Shown: positions 11,894 through 26,300 of the stretch, in pieces | Layout of the letters: each line of letters starts with the position of its first letter | Position numbering within the stretch: position 1 is the stretch's first letter | DNA from: Prochilodus magdalenae | Taxonomy: Eukaryota > Chordata > Actinopteri > Characiformes > Prochilodontidae | DNA: 64,000 bases | Direction: 5' to 3' | Assembly: GCA_024036415.1 (NCBI GenBank) | Contig: JAMWET010003445.1 | Span: 51,001-115,000, forward strand | Translations under genes and position numbers: made by a program | Notes under the pieces: model-generated | Database searches by the model: none | What the model saw: the letters and a program-made list of their open reading frames with translations, nothing else | Told to the model about the DNA's origin: nothing

Positions 11894-14800
11894 GTCAAAG
11901 AGAAGTCAAAACCAGCGAGGATAAACAGGGAAGGCATGAGAGAACGTTCAGTATGCAAACTGGGTCTGGCAGTACTTCACAGAGAGCGTGTGTATGTGTG
12001 TCTGAGAAGTTTAAATGCCAGTGCTGAAATGAGATGCAGGTGTGTGATAATCAATACTCAGACGACTGGGTGTGATTGGACAGTTCGGGACAGTGCCATC
12101 ACTGGCTAATGAACTCTGGAACATGGGGTTTGGGAGATCAGAGGTGTCAGGGAAACCCAGAGGCGTGATGTCAGGTTTTGCGTGTCCTGACCACGAGTGT
12201 CTTTAGTGACTGGGCTAAGTGGTGAGTTTGGTCATACCTGAAACAACGGAGGTGCCCTTGGAGACTGTTGTCCCTTTCAACAATCCGTGTGCACCTCTCC
12301 ACCTAATAGAGTTAGGGCCCGTTTCTATTCGGTCCATTACTAACCATAACACATTGTCCCAGGGAGTTTCTAATCAGGTTGTCCAGTGACGTTCTATGAG
12401 GGAGCTTTTAGAGCTACTACAGACTGAAGATGTCTGGTTCCCATCACCACCACTGTGAAGAAATCTGACAGCATAGCGTAGCATTTCACATCAAACCGCT
12501 CTGACTGACTTTGTTCACATTTTACCCATTTACCTAGGCAAGCATGTTGGCATGGCATGGCATGGCATGGGCACCAGTGTTTGGGATAATTCACTCATGT
12601 CGTGTTCTTGTGATTAGTTCGGTTGAAACTTTTACACTCACGGAAGAGCATCTCCAGACGGATCAGGCAGCCCACGAAGCAGTCAAAGTCTATGGCGCTC
12701 TCCAGGTCAGCGTAACGCGAGATGATCACCTGCAGCACATGCGTGTTCATCTGGAATCCTGAAAAAGTGCATGGGGTTACAGACATATATGCAGAAGAGA
12801 CCACTCCAGCTTCTTCTTAAATCAGCATCTCCACATGTACAGCAGGTTCTCAGTGAGGAACTGAAGGTTGGGTTCTATCTTTACTGGCAGATACAGTGAG
12901 CGTCTGGTTCATAAGAACAAGGTCCAGCAGCAAACACACAGGACAACACAGCTACAGACTGGCAGAGGGCCAAACCCACACTCTACTGACCGTGATGAGC
13001 GCCACCTCATTCCAATGTCCCTTACCGTCCCTGACCTCGAGTGACCTACAGAGAGACTGGCGAGCGGTGGCTGGGGTGAGGTGCACAGCGAGCATGGTTC
13101 TAAAAACAGGCTTCTGGAGGTCATTAGTGATTTTCTACATAAACAGATCTACTACAATATCTGATCTGGAGTTTGGGAGACATGCTTCCAGTAGTGTAGA
13201 GAATCAAACACTGTTAGCCAACATAACAGAATTAGCAGCTAGCTAATCTCTAATTATGCTGAGCTGTACAATGACGATGCCCTGGGATGGACTGGCGGCC
13301 TGTCCTGGGTGCTTCCTGTCTTGTGCTCACTGAGTGCTGAGATCACCCCCCAGGACCCAGAGGGAAAAGCGGCTTAGAGGATAAATGAAGGAATGGTATG
13401 TACCTGCTTCGCCTAGCGCTTCTCTGATCTCATGCGAGCTTATGGTGCCGGAGTTGTCCGTGTCACGGTTCTTAAAGATCTCCTGATGGGATGGAAGAAG
13501 AATCGGATTGAACTCCAGTACTGTAATACGTTTTCCATAAGCCTAGAGCTGAAATTTGTTATGAGTATTTATGAAAACCCTCCTTTGGTACATACATTTC
13601 TTAAAATGAGAATGCTTAAACAATATCAACAAGCTGAAGACCAGCATTTGTAATGCCTAAAATATGATGTATGTTAAAAAGCTACACATGTGATAATCCG
13701 CTGCAGCTTTATACCCTTCTAGCCAATGCCTAGCATCGAGCATGGTGCACCTATGCCCATGGGTAGCTCCTCTGGAGCCTTCCATTCTACTGGATGTGCT
13801 TTCCTAAGCTATTTAAAGATGCTGAGCTGAAAGAGTGTTCATGTTGCTTCTGAGCCCCATAAAAGCCACCACAAGTCATCACAGATAATCAAAATTGAGA
13901 AAGGCTTTGCCCTTGTCAGTCACTCATCACATAGGAGGAATAACTGTTGGACATCTGGAGCTGTAAAACACAAACCCCAAGTTTATTACCAGGTATTTCT
14001 GCAGCTTCATCCAGAGAGTGTGAAACTCCAGCAGCCCAAGCGTTCCGTTACCGTCTCTCTGAATGACATCAAGGATAAAACAACTCTCAGTTCTGACAAA
14101 TTAACTGCTGTCTGGCAGGGAAATCACTTAATCGATCGATGGTTTATTCAGTGGATTGGATTTTGGTTTGGTCCTGATTTGGGTTCGCCCCCTTATATTA
14201 AATAAAGGGCGGGGGGACGTGGTCATGTGTGAGTGACGTGTTCGAAATCACGACCCGTATGTGATCTGATTCCGGTGGGGGGTGGGGTTGTTTGGGGGAA
14301 AGTGTGATCAATCATGTGCGACACACGTGTTTATCGGACATTTATGGTAATACGGAACAAAGCGTGTCTCAAAGCGCCCTCCTTGGTGGGGGGTCGAGAT
14401 TGTGATCATTCATGTGTGTGTCTGACAGACGTATATATCGGACATTTATGGAAATACGGAACACATTTACGAATTTTAAAAGACGATTCCGTATTTTACG
14501 GAACGGGTGGCAACCCTAGACCTGGTCTACTTTCACCCATTTCCCTGTATTGTTGAGAAGATCGTACATTTCACAAGACCCACTATGGACACATTTACAA
14601 CACGATGTTGTAACTCTCTCTAACTTGCTTGATGCACCGTCTTCGATACTTCACTCTCGGATCTTAAGAATAACCAACCCGTTCAGAGTTCAGGCCTATT
14701 ATGTTTTACCAGTGTTTGATTTCTGATTGAGTTTCTAGATTTAGGGTGGATGTGTGATCGAGTTAACTCTAAAATAAATTTTAATATTATCTGAAAAACA

Positions 14801-17800
14801 CTGAATTCAGCTCAGAGCCGCTTCTAATGGGAAAGATTCTAAAGAATCAATCAATCGCCAGATAGCCAGATGGAGAAACGTGATTGGTCACTCCAGAGAA
14901 CACTCTAGAGTCCGGAGGCGGAGCTTTACACCACTGCATTCACCACTCTGCACTGCGCTTGGTGATGTAGGTTGGGAAGGCTGGGATGCAGATGCTCTGC
15001 CATGGAAACCCATTCCATGAAGCTCTACACACTGTTCCTGAGCTGATCTGAAGGCCACATGAGGTTTGGAGGTCTGTAGTGATGGACTCTGCAGAAAGTT
15101 GGTGACCTCTGCGCACTATGGACCTCAGCATCTGCTGACACCACTCTGCCATTTTACCTGGCCTAGCACTTCAAGTGGCTGTCGTTCCCAATCGCTTCCA
15201 CTTTACTTTAATCCCACTGACAGTGGACTGTGGAATATTTAGTAGTGAGGAAATTTCATGCGACCCATTCTTTCTCTAATGTCTGTAGGAGCAGTCTGCA
15301 TGTCTAGTTCTAGTGTTTGGTTTCATACACCTGTGGTCATGGAAGGGATTGGAACACCTGAATTCAATGATATGGATGGGGGAGTGAATACTTTTGGCAA
15401 TATGGTGTCTCAGGATCGAGTAAAATTACAGTTGGTCAATGTTCTACAGTACTAATGTTGTTTCAAAGCAGTTTTACAGAAAAGCAGTTGATGGAAAGAA
15501 AATAAAAACAAAAGAGTCCATGTATAGACGTAGGGAGAGGAATCCAGGTCCAAGACCCCCTTAAGAAAGCCAGAGGCAACAGTGGCAGGGGAAAGCTCCC
15601 TTAGAGAGAAAGGAACTTCGGGAGGAACCCAGGCTCAAGGGAGGAACCCATCGTCTTAGGTTGATTCCACGTGAAGAGAGAAAGGCAGCAATATGGATGC
15701 TGGAGTCATTTAGGATGGATGGATGGATGGATGAGAAAATGTAAAGAGGATACATCCAGCAGACTGATGATGTGGCGGCAGGTCTCCAGACTGAACCCAT
15801 CGGTCTTCAGGTCAGTTCCTGTGTGACACAAACCAGAACATGGCTAGAGTCAACCAGCAGCTCTTACATGTACCAGAACTATCTTTAGTCAAGACTAAAA
15901 TTTAGATGCCCAGCCCAAACATATTCTGGACCAGTCCAGTCTGACCCACAGCAGCAGCTTTGCCGAAATGTAGCCTAACAGCATTATGTCTGACCATGAG
16001 TGAAGGCAGGTACTGATGCTGGATTATAAATTCTAGATGCCAAATGCCAATCCAACTTATCCCAGATGTACTGGATGAAGCTTCGTCACACTAGACAAAG
16101 CAGTTCTACTCTCCCACAGGAACTGTGGAAGTCAGAGCAAGGTCTGGAAGACCAAGATATCTCCTCATATGCTCTTTAACATGTAGCACAGGACCCCTAG
16201 GAAGGCTTAGCTGACCCTGAAGTGGTTGTACATCAGTCCCCCACCAGTCCACCTCACCACGATTTCTCTCGCCTGCAGCCTAAACATTTTGTCCCACTCC
16301 CAACCTCAACCTCACAACTGTAAATGACCGGCACATGTCAGAGCCACTGTACTGTGTTCACCTTTCTTGAGAGCACTTTGACTGTCCACAGAAATATAAA
16401 CCACGTGATTGGCTGCTTCTGTGAAGTGATCATTTGAAACTGACTTACTTATTCAGAATGGGTTTGGTAATTTTGTTCTTTTATTATTTTGCAGTTATGA
16501 AGTGATTGTTATCAATTTATTTCGAATTTTTAGAATATTTAGAATTTAGAATTTTTCCACACTGGGCTGGTTGACTGCCCCCCTCCATGCCTGGCACTCA
16601 GAATAACCCCAGCTGCTGGTATCAGGCTGGCACACAACATTGCTTGGGTAGATGCAGTCTACACCATGACAACAATTTAAAACCTACCCCAACATCCACC
16701 ACAAACCGCTCCAACAACCCCCAAGCTAAAGCGTGACCCTCACAGTGACCTGACATGAACGCTGAACACAGGACAGCTATGAATACAATCAGTTGGACAG
16801 CTATGGCAATTTGGTTGGCCAGGAATCACCAGGAGGGTCCAGGCTTCCATAGCTTAGGAAAAACCAGCCAGTTCAGTGTTCAGTGTTCAGCGTGAGTTCA
16901 GTGTTATTACAGTTAACACATGGATGTTCTGTTTCCTCCAGTACTTGAGCTCTGATGAATGAGTTCAATCAGTGCCTTTAAACAACTTCTTAAAATTTCT
17001 TGCTGGAAAAATCTGATATTGTTGCTAACAGCCAGGGCGGCTCCACGGATGGTACAGATTAAAAGCAGGCCCAGGACTTCCAGTGCTCCCACAAGTCAGC
17101 CCGATCTACCTGCTCATCCACCAAACGTGCATTCCCCCACAATAAGCTCATCGCTGGATCCAAGTATCTGAATAAACAGTGAGGAATTTGTTGATTGGAT
17201 CAGAGTGGGTTGTAAGTATAGCTCACTGGTTGTCAGCGGAGAGAGGCGCTCCGCCCACTGTAGGTCATTATAATGAAGGCTGCATAGGTTACATGTAAGC
17301 AACAAGACTCGCTTGGCTATTGGCTCGTTTCCTGGCTAGCTAGCTGGAACCTAAACTACCTAACCTAAGAGCTACATGACAAGCCACCTAGTTAAGGAAC
17401 TTATCTGTGTATTAAAATACAGCAATCCATATTTCTGGAATTCAGACATTTCCGACATCCGACTAGAAAGTTTATAATGGAACCCTCCCTGGAAGTTCGG
17501 AAACTCGAGCAATATGGAAGACAAAAAAAGGTCATGTGGTATCTCTTAATTATGACTTACTATCCCATAATTATGACTTACCATGGTGACGTATGTGTGA
17601 ATACAAACTGATGGAGTCTCTAAGTGACCTATACTGAACATCCTCCATGCAGTCACATGACATGTATTTGTTTACATGTGACCTCATTCAAAAAAGGCTG
17701 ATCTACTCGGTTAGTGCACAACCAGTTCACACCAGTTCATTTAAAACCCTGTGTATTCTATCTATAACATGTGTTATAAAGCCATTTAACCTACTAATGC

Positions 17801-17985
17801 TTTTATAACATGTTCTATATTACCTAGAACCCATTCTGACCCCATTTCTAAAACCAAATGATGAAACAGAAGTTACTAAATGGTTGTTGAGACATCTGTT
17901 TCTGGTATTTTGACCTTTAAATAGTTACAGAAGATGGTATGTGACCTTTTGTCCCACTATGATTGATCTTTTATATTTATCTTAT

Positions 17986-18072
<87 letters not shown>

Positions 18073-21000
18073 CTCTAAACTATAAAACTGTTAAAATATT
18101 CCTTTATTGTTTTCCTTTAAAAGGGGGAAACAGGTCTGGACTCTTATAGGTTAGGCAAGGCTGAATGCGGGCTAAGGTACAAGAGGAGATGAGCTGAACC
18201 GGGAATAGGAGTCTACCAAACATTTGAGAAATGAGAGATATGGCAGGCTCTAATATGTACACCAAACAGGGATGAAAGCAGATCATTAAAAAATAACAAT
18301 CATAAATAAATAAAAGCTCCTTACTCTGGGACACGACTCTATCCAGAATCTTCTGCAGCTCAACTGCTGAAATTTCAGAGTCCTGAAAGTAGAGGCAAAG
18401 ACTGACCGTTCACAATGTGAAGGGAACCACCCTTGAACTGATTCCTAGAACCGACAGCACACTACTTAAGCGCCCTTGAGCAAGTCACCTAACCCCCATC
18501 TGCTGCCCACTGCTCTGGGCAAGTGTGCTCACTGCCCCCTAGCGTGTGTGTTGACTAATGTGTATGTGGTTCTAATTGGTTCTAATTCAATTCGACACCA
18601 ATTCAAAACAGATCAGACTGTAGATAACGGCTATTCATTCTGACGTACGTTTCCAGCGATCTGCTTGAAGAGGTGCTTGAAATGTGGGTCCACGTCTTTT
18701 TCCGAGACATCCTCCTGTCGGATAGAAAGAATATGATTAATCAACCTGATTAATCAATCACATGGTTCTAGATATAGGTGCTATTCAGCAGGGAGGGGCA
18801 GGATTATCCCACACACAGGTATCCAACCTCACCTCCTCATGTCTTCGAATAAGGCATGCATACAAAGAAAGAGTTGTTGATGGTGCAACATGTGTCTAGA
18901 CACAGGTAACTGTAATGGCTTGTCTGAGCTATGCAAATTGGGGCTACTGCAGTGCCCTCTGCTGGAGAATCTTCAGGTTGCAAAACATGAGCGAGTGAAT
19001 TATAAGCCAAGCTCTTTGGTGAGTTTTACATCTATAACACCGGTGATAATCATGCTAGCTAAATCATACTAGCTACATGCAATAAATGAACGAATATGAT
19101 GATATTCCAGTAACAAAAATGCCTATCCCTGCCACTCAGGCGAAAGGTTTTTCGCTTGTTTACCTCTTTAATATCTGCACTGATGTCCGACTCCATGGGG
19201 CTGAAGGCACACAGAGAAAAGCTTGTCAGGCAATGTGTGAGATTTTGCATGAAATAGGCATCGGCATGCACAGCACCACGTTCACCAAGACTACGAAACA
19301 CGAAAACCATTCACTTCACCTTCCACCTTACTTTCCCACCTTATGTTATGTGGCTGCTGCATTTCTAGAGGCCAAAAGTTCTGGGTGGGAAACTGACATG
19401 TCATGGAATGTGAGCTCGTTTGTATGATTATCATTTGTAGTCACAAATGAAACTGAAACACCTGGTTTTAGACCATAATCATTTATTAGTATGGTGTAGG
19501 GCCTCCTTTTGCGGCCAATACAGCGTCAGTTGGTCTTGGGAATGACATATACTGCGTCCTGCACAGTGGTCAGAGGGAGTTTAAGCCATTCTTCTTGCAG
19601 GATAGTGGCCAGGTCTTCTTGGTGGTATGCTGACATTACCCTGGATACCGTGGCTCTTGATACATCACAAAGACTTGCTGTCTTGGTCACAGATGCGCCA
19701 GCAAGACGTGCACCAACAGTTTGTCCTCTTTTGAACTCTGGTATGTCCCATAATGCTGTGTGCATTGCAGTATTTTGAGCAGAACTGTGCTCTTACCTGC
19801 TAACTGAACCTTCACACTCTGCTCTTACTGGTGCAATGTGCAATTAATGAAGATTGGCCACCACACTAAAATGACAGGTGTTTCAGTTTCATTGTCCAAC
19901 CCCTGTGTAAGGGGCTGGCGGAACTACAGCCCGGAACTCCAAACCCCAGAATGCCCCGGGCTGATCAAGCCAACAAGCGGCACCTGGGGCGGCAGCCATA
20001 TAAGCCCCTACCACACAAACACCTCCGCTGCACCTTTGTAGAGGGGTAGCCGGTACGGTACACCAGAAAGCTAAAGAAAAGAGAAAAAGAAAAAAAGAAA
20101 AGAGAAAGCTAAGCTAAAGAAAAGAGAAAAAGAAAAGAGAAAGCTAAGCTAAGCTAAAGAAAAGAGAAAGCTAAGCTAAGCTAAAGAAAAGAGAAAGCTA
20201 AGCAAAAGAAAAAAGGGGAAAGCTAAGGAAAAGAAAAGGAAAAGAGAAAAGCAACAAGTGTAGAGAGTGTGGGTCACTCTACACGCAAAGATCCACAAGT
20301 CCCCTTTCTGTTAAACCCTCTTCTGTTTATTTGTGATTTTTTCAACTTCTCCTTTTGTTTTCAGAACGCAATCCTGGCGTCTCCTTTGTTTGTTTTTCCC
20401 CGCCATTTCTCCCTCTTTCACAAAACCCCTCCTGACTTACCTCACATGTACTACCGCATAGCGCAGTGGTAGCACGTGGAGTTCTCACTACAAAGGTCGG
20501 GGTCCCCGCCTAAACCAGAATTCCAAAACACGTTCCCAAAACACTTCACACCCCCAACCGCGCCTGACACCCTGTACATATAAAATTGTGGTTGGTATAG
20601 CAGATAACACCACTACCTGCCAGGGAGCCACAACCACATGTGGGAACATGTGGGAGACTGGGGTTTGTATCCTGGTCTGGGTGGCTATGCTGTCCTACAC
20701 CAATAAGAGTCCTTGGGCAAGACTCCTAACACTACATTGGCCTAGCCGCTCTGGATAACAGCGTCAGCTAAATCTCGTTAATGTCAGTGTAATTATGAGC
20801 ATGGCCAGAACAGAAGGATAGGAGTGTGGGCCTCTCAAGAAAGCCAACTCGTCTGACTTTAGGCCAGGCAGTCTGTTTTTTCAATTCCCAGTCCCCTGTC
20901 CAGCGCTATACCTGGACGGACGCCTATTAGTCCGCTTTTCGGGATGAACTATTTACAATATAGTGTGTGCCATTGGCTCACGTCTGTGTCAGAAGACACG

Positions 21001-21771
21001 TCTTGCATTTCATTGGTTTACCAGGTTAGCCTTTTAAGTGCTAGTCAATTAGTAAGCTCCCATCTGATTCACGAACGTCATCCATTCCACCCAATGAGGT
21101 GAGTAAAGCATCATGTATGTGTTATATAGGCTAGGTTATGATTTTAATTCTGTTCTAGTATCAAGTCAGGGTGTTCCTGTCTACTGTCTAATGAGTGCTG
21201 GGACATGATCCAGCGTTTCCCATGACCCAGAGAATAAGCGGTTCGGAAGATCAATGAATGAATGAAAGTGTGCTATAGATGAAAATGTTATTGGTTCCAT
21301 TAACGTCCTATTTTTTTAAAATACCAGCTGTGCTTTTATATACTGTGGTTCTAGAGCATAATAGGTACGCACAAAATCTAGAATGTGACGGTTGTAGGAT
21401 GTAAAGCGAGTGGTCAGGTTACTCCCCCAGGATTCACTGGTTATCCAGAAGCTTTGGAAGCGGACTCGAATCCCAGTAGGACCGTAACCCCAAAGAAGCT
21501 TACCTGGCCTTAGCCTGCTTCTCGGCGAACACGCGCAGGATGAAACTGCCCTTGCGATGCGGCTCGAAGGTGGAGGGGATGATGACGTATTCCCCAGGTG
21601 GCAGTTTGAAGCGGCTGCACACCTCCCGCAAGTTTATGAAGGTGTCACTCATGGCGACGGCTCTCTGACGCAGCAACACGTCAGGACCCAGGTGGATGTT
21701 GTTGAGGCCTTTGTACTGCAGCATGAGCAATCAGTCATCATATTACACAGGAGAGGAATACAGGGCCATGA

Positions 21772-21853
<82 letters not shown>

Positions 21854-23341
21854 AGCTCACCGGACCGGCCACCTGTAAATATCTGTGGGGTGTGAGTGAC
21901 GGGATCCATAGATTGGGAAGAGGTGGTACAGTGCAGGGAATGTCTCGTTCCATGTGTGGAAAATGACTCCAGAGCAGATGTTACTAATTGGCTAAATGGA
22001 GGGACTGCATTTGGGCATGCCAAAGACCATAGCGTGAAGGAAGTAGCTTAGTTGGCACGCCCCCTGGTTTCCCTGACATTGCCGATCTCCCGGACTCCAT
22101 TTCCCAGAGTGCACATGCACATATCCCAAGTCGGCCAATCACTCACGTTCCAACTCACCTGAGTGCTAATCTGACCCACCTGCTTCTCATCACCCAGTCT
22201 GCTTATAAACCCCTCACACACACGTACACCCTGTTGCAACTCTTGAACTCTTGCCTCTCTCTCTCGCCTATCCCCTTGTTAAGCGTGCCTGGTTGTTTTG
22301 CCTCGCTGGTTCTCGACTCCCCTTTTGTTTATTCTGACTACTCTCTTGGATTTGCCCCTTTGGATTCGTTCGCTCATCTCTCTGACTTCCTGGTTTTCAA
22401 CCTCTGCCTGTCACTCTGTCTTCTTCCCTCCATTACCCATTTCGTTAGGCTTTGTTCTGCAGGTGTATGGAAACATACGGTCATATGGATCTACCAGCAG
22501 TGGCCAAAACCTCTGGGAAACACCCACAGGAATTGTAGGCATCAACCAAATCTGGCCCAACTGCAGATATCTTTGATGCAAGAGTGTCTAAACATCGATG
22601 TGGCCTACATCCCGAAACCTGTCCAGTACATGCCCAATCCAGTCACAGCTGTTATTGGTACGTTTCGGTCACAGGGGACTGGTTTTGATCCGGTGAGCTT
22701 GTGGATGGTTATATAAGGGAACAATACCACGGCAGGCATACGTACCTCATCTGGAACCTGAAACATAAACACACCAGAGAACTGAGTTAGTCTTTTGCGA
22801 CTGGTTTACCGCACTAAAGGTGTACTTTCTGATACTTGGAGATGAAGTTCTGAATGCGACAGTGGGTCCTGTGGTGCTACCACAGTAATACCGCCAAGTT
22901 TTGGCAGTGCTGCTAATTCTAAGATGCATAATGACCCCACTGTATATTATTACACGTACTGTAATGTTGACTAGAGGACAGGTTTTCTTTCACAATTGAC
23001 TTACAGTATTGAAATTATTGATGTACTTCTGAAGATGGTCCTGGGGTGTTACCACAGGATAGGTTTCGGAGGTGTGTCCAGTTCTAAGAGACCCAGTAGT
23101 ACTAAAGTATAATCTGGGCTATATATCATAACCTGCTACGGCACTACTACTAGTTATGCTTATACTCAATGGGTGTTAATCTACCTCATCCATCTAGTGC
23201 AATAACCTGCCCCAATGTGAATACACTGAATCTGTCTCATATGCTAATGTAAATTTAGATATTAGCTTATGTAGAGCTAATAGATACACTACATTTCTGT
23301 TCATCTATATTTTCATTATACATATTTGATGTCTATTCTCA

Positions 23342-23376
<35 letters not shown>

Positions 23377-26300
23377 GATATTATACATGACGGTCTTTCA
23401 ATAGATAGGCGCCTTTACTGTTCTCATCCATACAGGAACCAGGCAACAAGTAAATCTCTCCACACATGTGGATTGTTTATGGTGAAAATTCCGAATGTAC
23501 GCTTATTTTATCGGCATATTATAGATTCAGAGGTTTTGATAAACGTAATAGTATAACTTCATATAACGCAAAGAAGTCTATTATGGGTAAAATCATTTTC
23601 ACGCAACACAGGCTACCCCAAGTCTGACTGCTAAAGGTGTCTATGCTAAGCTAATGTAATTACAATTTGGCTACTTGCTTTGATTTTCTTGCCCCAAACT
23701 AAAAATAATAATGATAATAATAATAATAATAACAATAATAATAATAAAAAAATCTTATTTTTTCTATAGAAGACATTAAAGGTTTGAAGTCAAAGCATTC
23801 TTTTCTCCAGATTTATTAATGATGTCATCAGTGATTAGTCAAAGTTGACCCGACATACATCACATAACTGTCCACTTGAAAATCCTGCTGTCTTCATTTC
23901 ACTCAATGGAGCGATGCATTAAAGAACCACGGGGCTACTGTAGCATTGTGGAGACGCTATGGTAGCAGTAATGCAACACGGGTAGCACTGCGGGAACGTA
24001 CCGGTAAGACCTTAGGAGCACTTTAAGACACGTACCTTGTAGATGGCAAACCCAACAGTGTTGAGGTCCCGTCCAAACTGTCTTTCTTTGCGTCCATCTC
24101 TCTGCATCAGGCCAACTAGAAAAGAGCAGCCGTCTACTCCATCATGGGGATCGTCATCCACCTCCTCCAGCCTTATCACAAACTGGGGGTTTGAGCAGAA
24201 CGTAGCTGGACGAGACACAGGAACAGGTACTTATTAAAATGCTCTTAAAGGCATCAGTTTAGGCAAGACATGTGACTTTTCGGACTTCGGCATGCCCTGG
24301 TGTGGTATGCCTTCATCTCTTTAACACCATGCTTGGACAGAAGCCAAGACTTATCCACAATCAACAGGCACCTGCGTTATTCCTGCAGCCGCCGGCCGTA
24401 GAGCCCACTCTCCAGGTGCCCTCAAACTGGTGGTGGCTCCAGCGGCACACCTCATCACTGCTCAGGGTGTCTGGAGTGAGGTTACAGATCTCCAGCCTGG
24501 AGTACTGCTGAATGAAGTCCGAGTAGGCCATCCTGAAAAAAATGGGAAGAAGTTGAAGTTGCTCAGCTGCTCCGGGTCTTACGGTCCTACGTTCAGAGAA
24601 GTCTCGCCATCCTCACCAGAACTCCCCATCGTCTGCGGAGTAATCCAGTTTGGACTTCTCCTCGGGCAGCACCCGGTCCCACTCCCCGGAGCTGAAGAAC
24701 AGTAATTAGACCGTGGTCAGTTTCCACAGTGCTGGTACTAAGGGACGCCAAAACCAGTGGGTCATCCAGGTGGTATACTATAGACTCACTTATCGCTCCA
24801 TGCGCCGGTCCACTCCACTTGACCCCATGGGTTCCGGAGTCGTACCAGTTGAACTGGGCTACCACACATATGGACCTACAGCAGAAACAAGTGCCCATGT
24901 TATATTCGTCCCACACATTGGCACACGCTTTCTACCCATCCAAACCAAACGGTGGTCAGGTCTTCTGTTGATTTTAATCACAACAGATAAAATGGGCTTA
25001 GTGAAAATCAAGGTATAGTATATATATATATATGCAACATATGACCACATATACACATATTATACATACAGTACACGTGGAACATATTACATTTTGGCAC
25101 CTATGTATATAAAGAAGTATTAGCACACTGACATGACCTATAACTCATATATACATGGACATAATATATGGGGCATATTATTAATACAGACTGTACATGT
25201 ATAATACACATGGGATGTATTGCTACTATACTGTGTATACGTATTCATATAAACAATCAGATGTATTACAAAGATGGTTCTTTAGGAATGCACTTTTGCA
25301 TGAGGACTCAAAAAACCCTATGCATAATTAAAGAGTTCTTTGAAACCGTGAAAGGGTTCCTTAGACTCGTGGAGAATGTATAGATTTCTATATAGCACCA
25401 AAAAGGACTTTGCTATTGATGCATTAAGTAACTATAAAGCTTGTAACAATAGAAAGTAAAGGTTCCATATAGAACCTACAGCACATTCTCCATCAATCTG
25501 AAGAACCCTTATAGCACCAAAAAGGGTTCTGCTATAGATGTACCAAGCTTGTAACAATAGAAGAACGCTTTTTGCTGCCGTAAAGGTTCCATATAGAGCC
25601 TACAGCAGAGTCTACATCAATCTAAAGAACAGTTATAGCACCAAAAAGGGTTCTGCTCAAGACATATCAAGCTTGTAACAAAGAATTCTTTTTGGTGCTA
25701 TAAAGGTTCCATGCAGAACCTACAGCACATTCTCCATCATTCTGAAGAAAGCTTATAGGACCAAAAATGGTTCTGCTGTAGATGTATCAAGCTTGTAACA
25801 ATAGAAGAACTCTTTATGGTACTAGAAAGGTTCCATATAGAACCTACAGCATATTCTCCATCATTCTGAAGAAAGCTTATAGGACCAAAAATGGTTCTGC
25901 TGTAGATGTATTAAGCTTGTAACCACACAAGAACCCAAGAACCCAATACATGTTTCATATAGAACCTACAGCACATTCTTTATCAATCTGAAGAACGCTT
26001 GCATCGCCAAAAATGGGCTGCTATAGACAGATCAAGCTTGCAAATACTGAGCTTGTAACAATAGAAGAACCCTTTTCGGTGCTGTAAAGGTACCCATATA
26101 GAACCTACAGCACATTCTCCAGCAATCTATAGAACCCTTACAGCACCAAAAAGGGTTCTGCTCAAGACATATCAAGCTTGTAAAAAAAAACTCTTTTTGG
26201 TGCTATAAAGGTTCCATACAGAACCTACAGCACATTCTCCATCAGTCTAAAGAACCATTATAGCACCAACAAGGGTTCTGCTATAGATGTATCAAGCTTG

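Noticed and set aside
20455..20520. tRNA-like segment with GTGGTAGCACGTGGAGT and GGTCGGGGTCCCCGCC
   Set aside because: No full cloverleaf could be drawn by eye, and it lies inside the solo LTR, so it is not called a tRNA gene.
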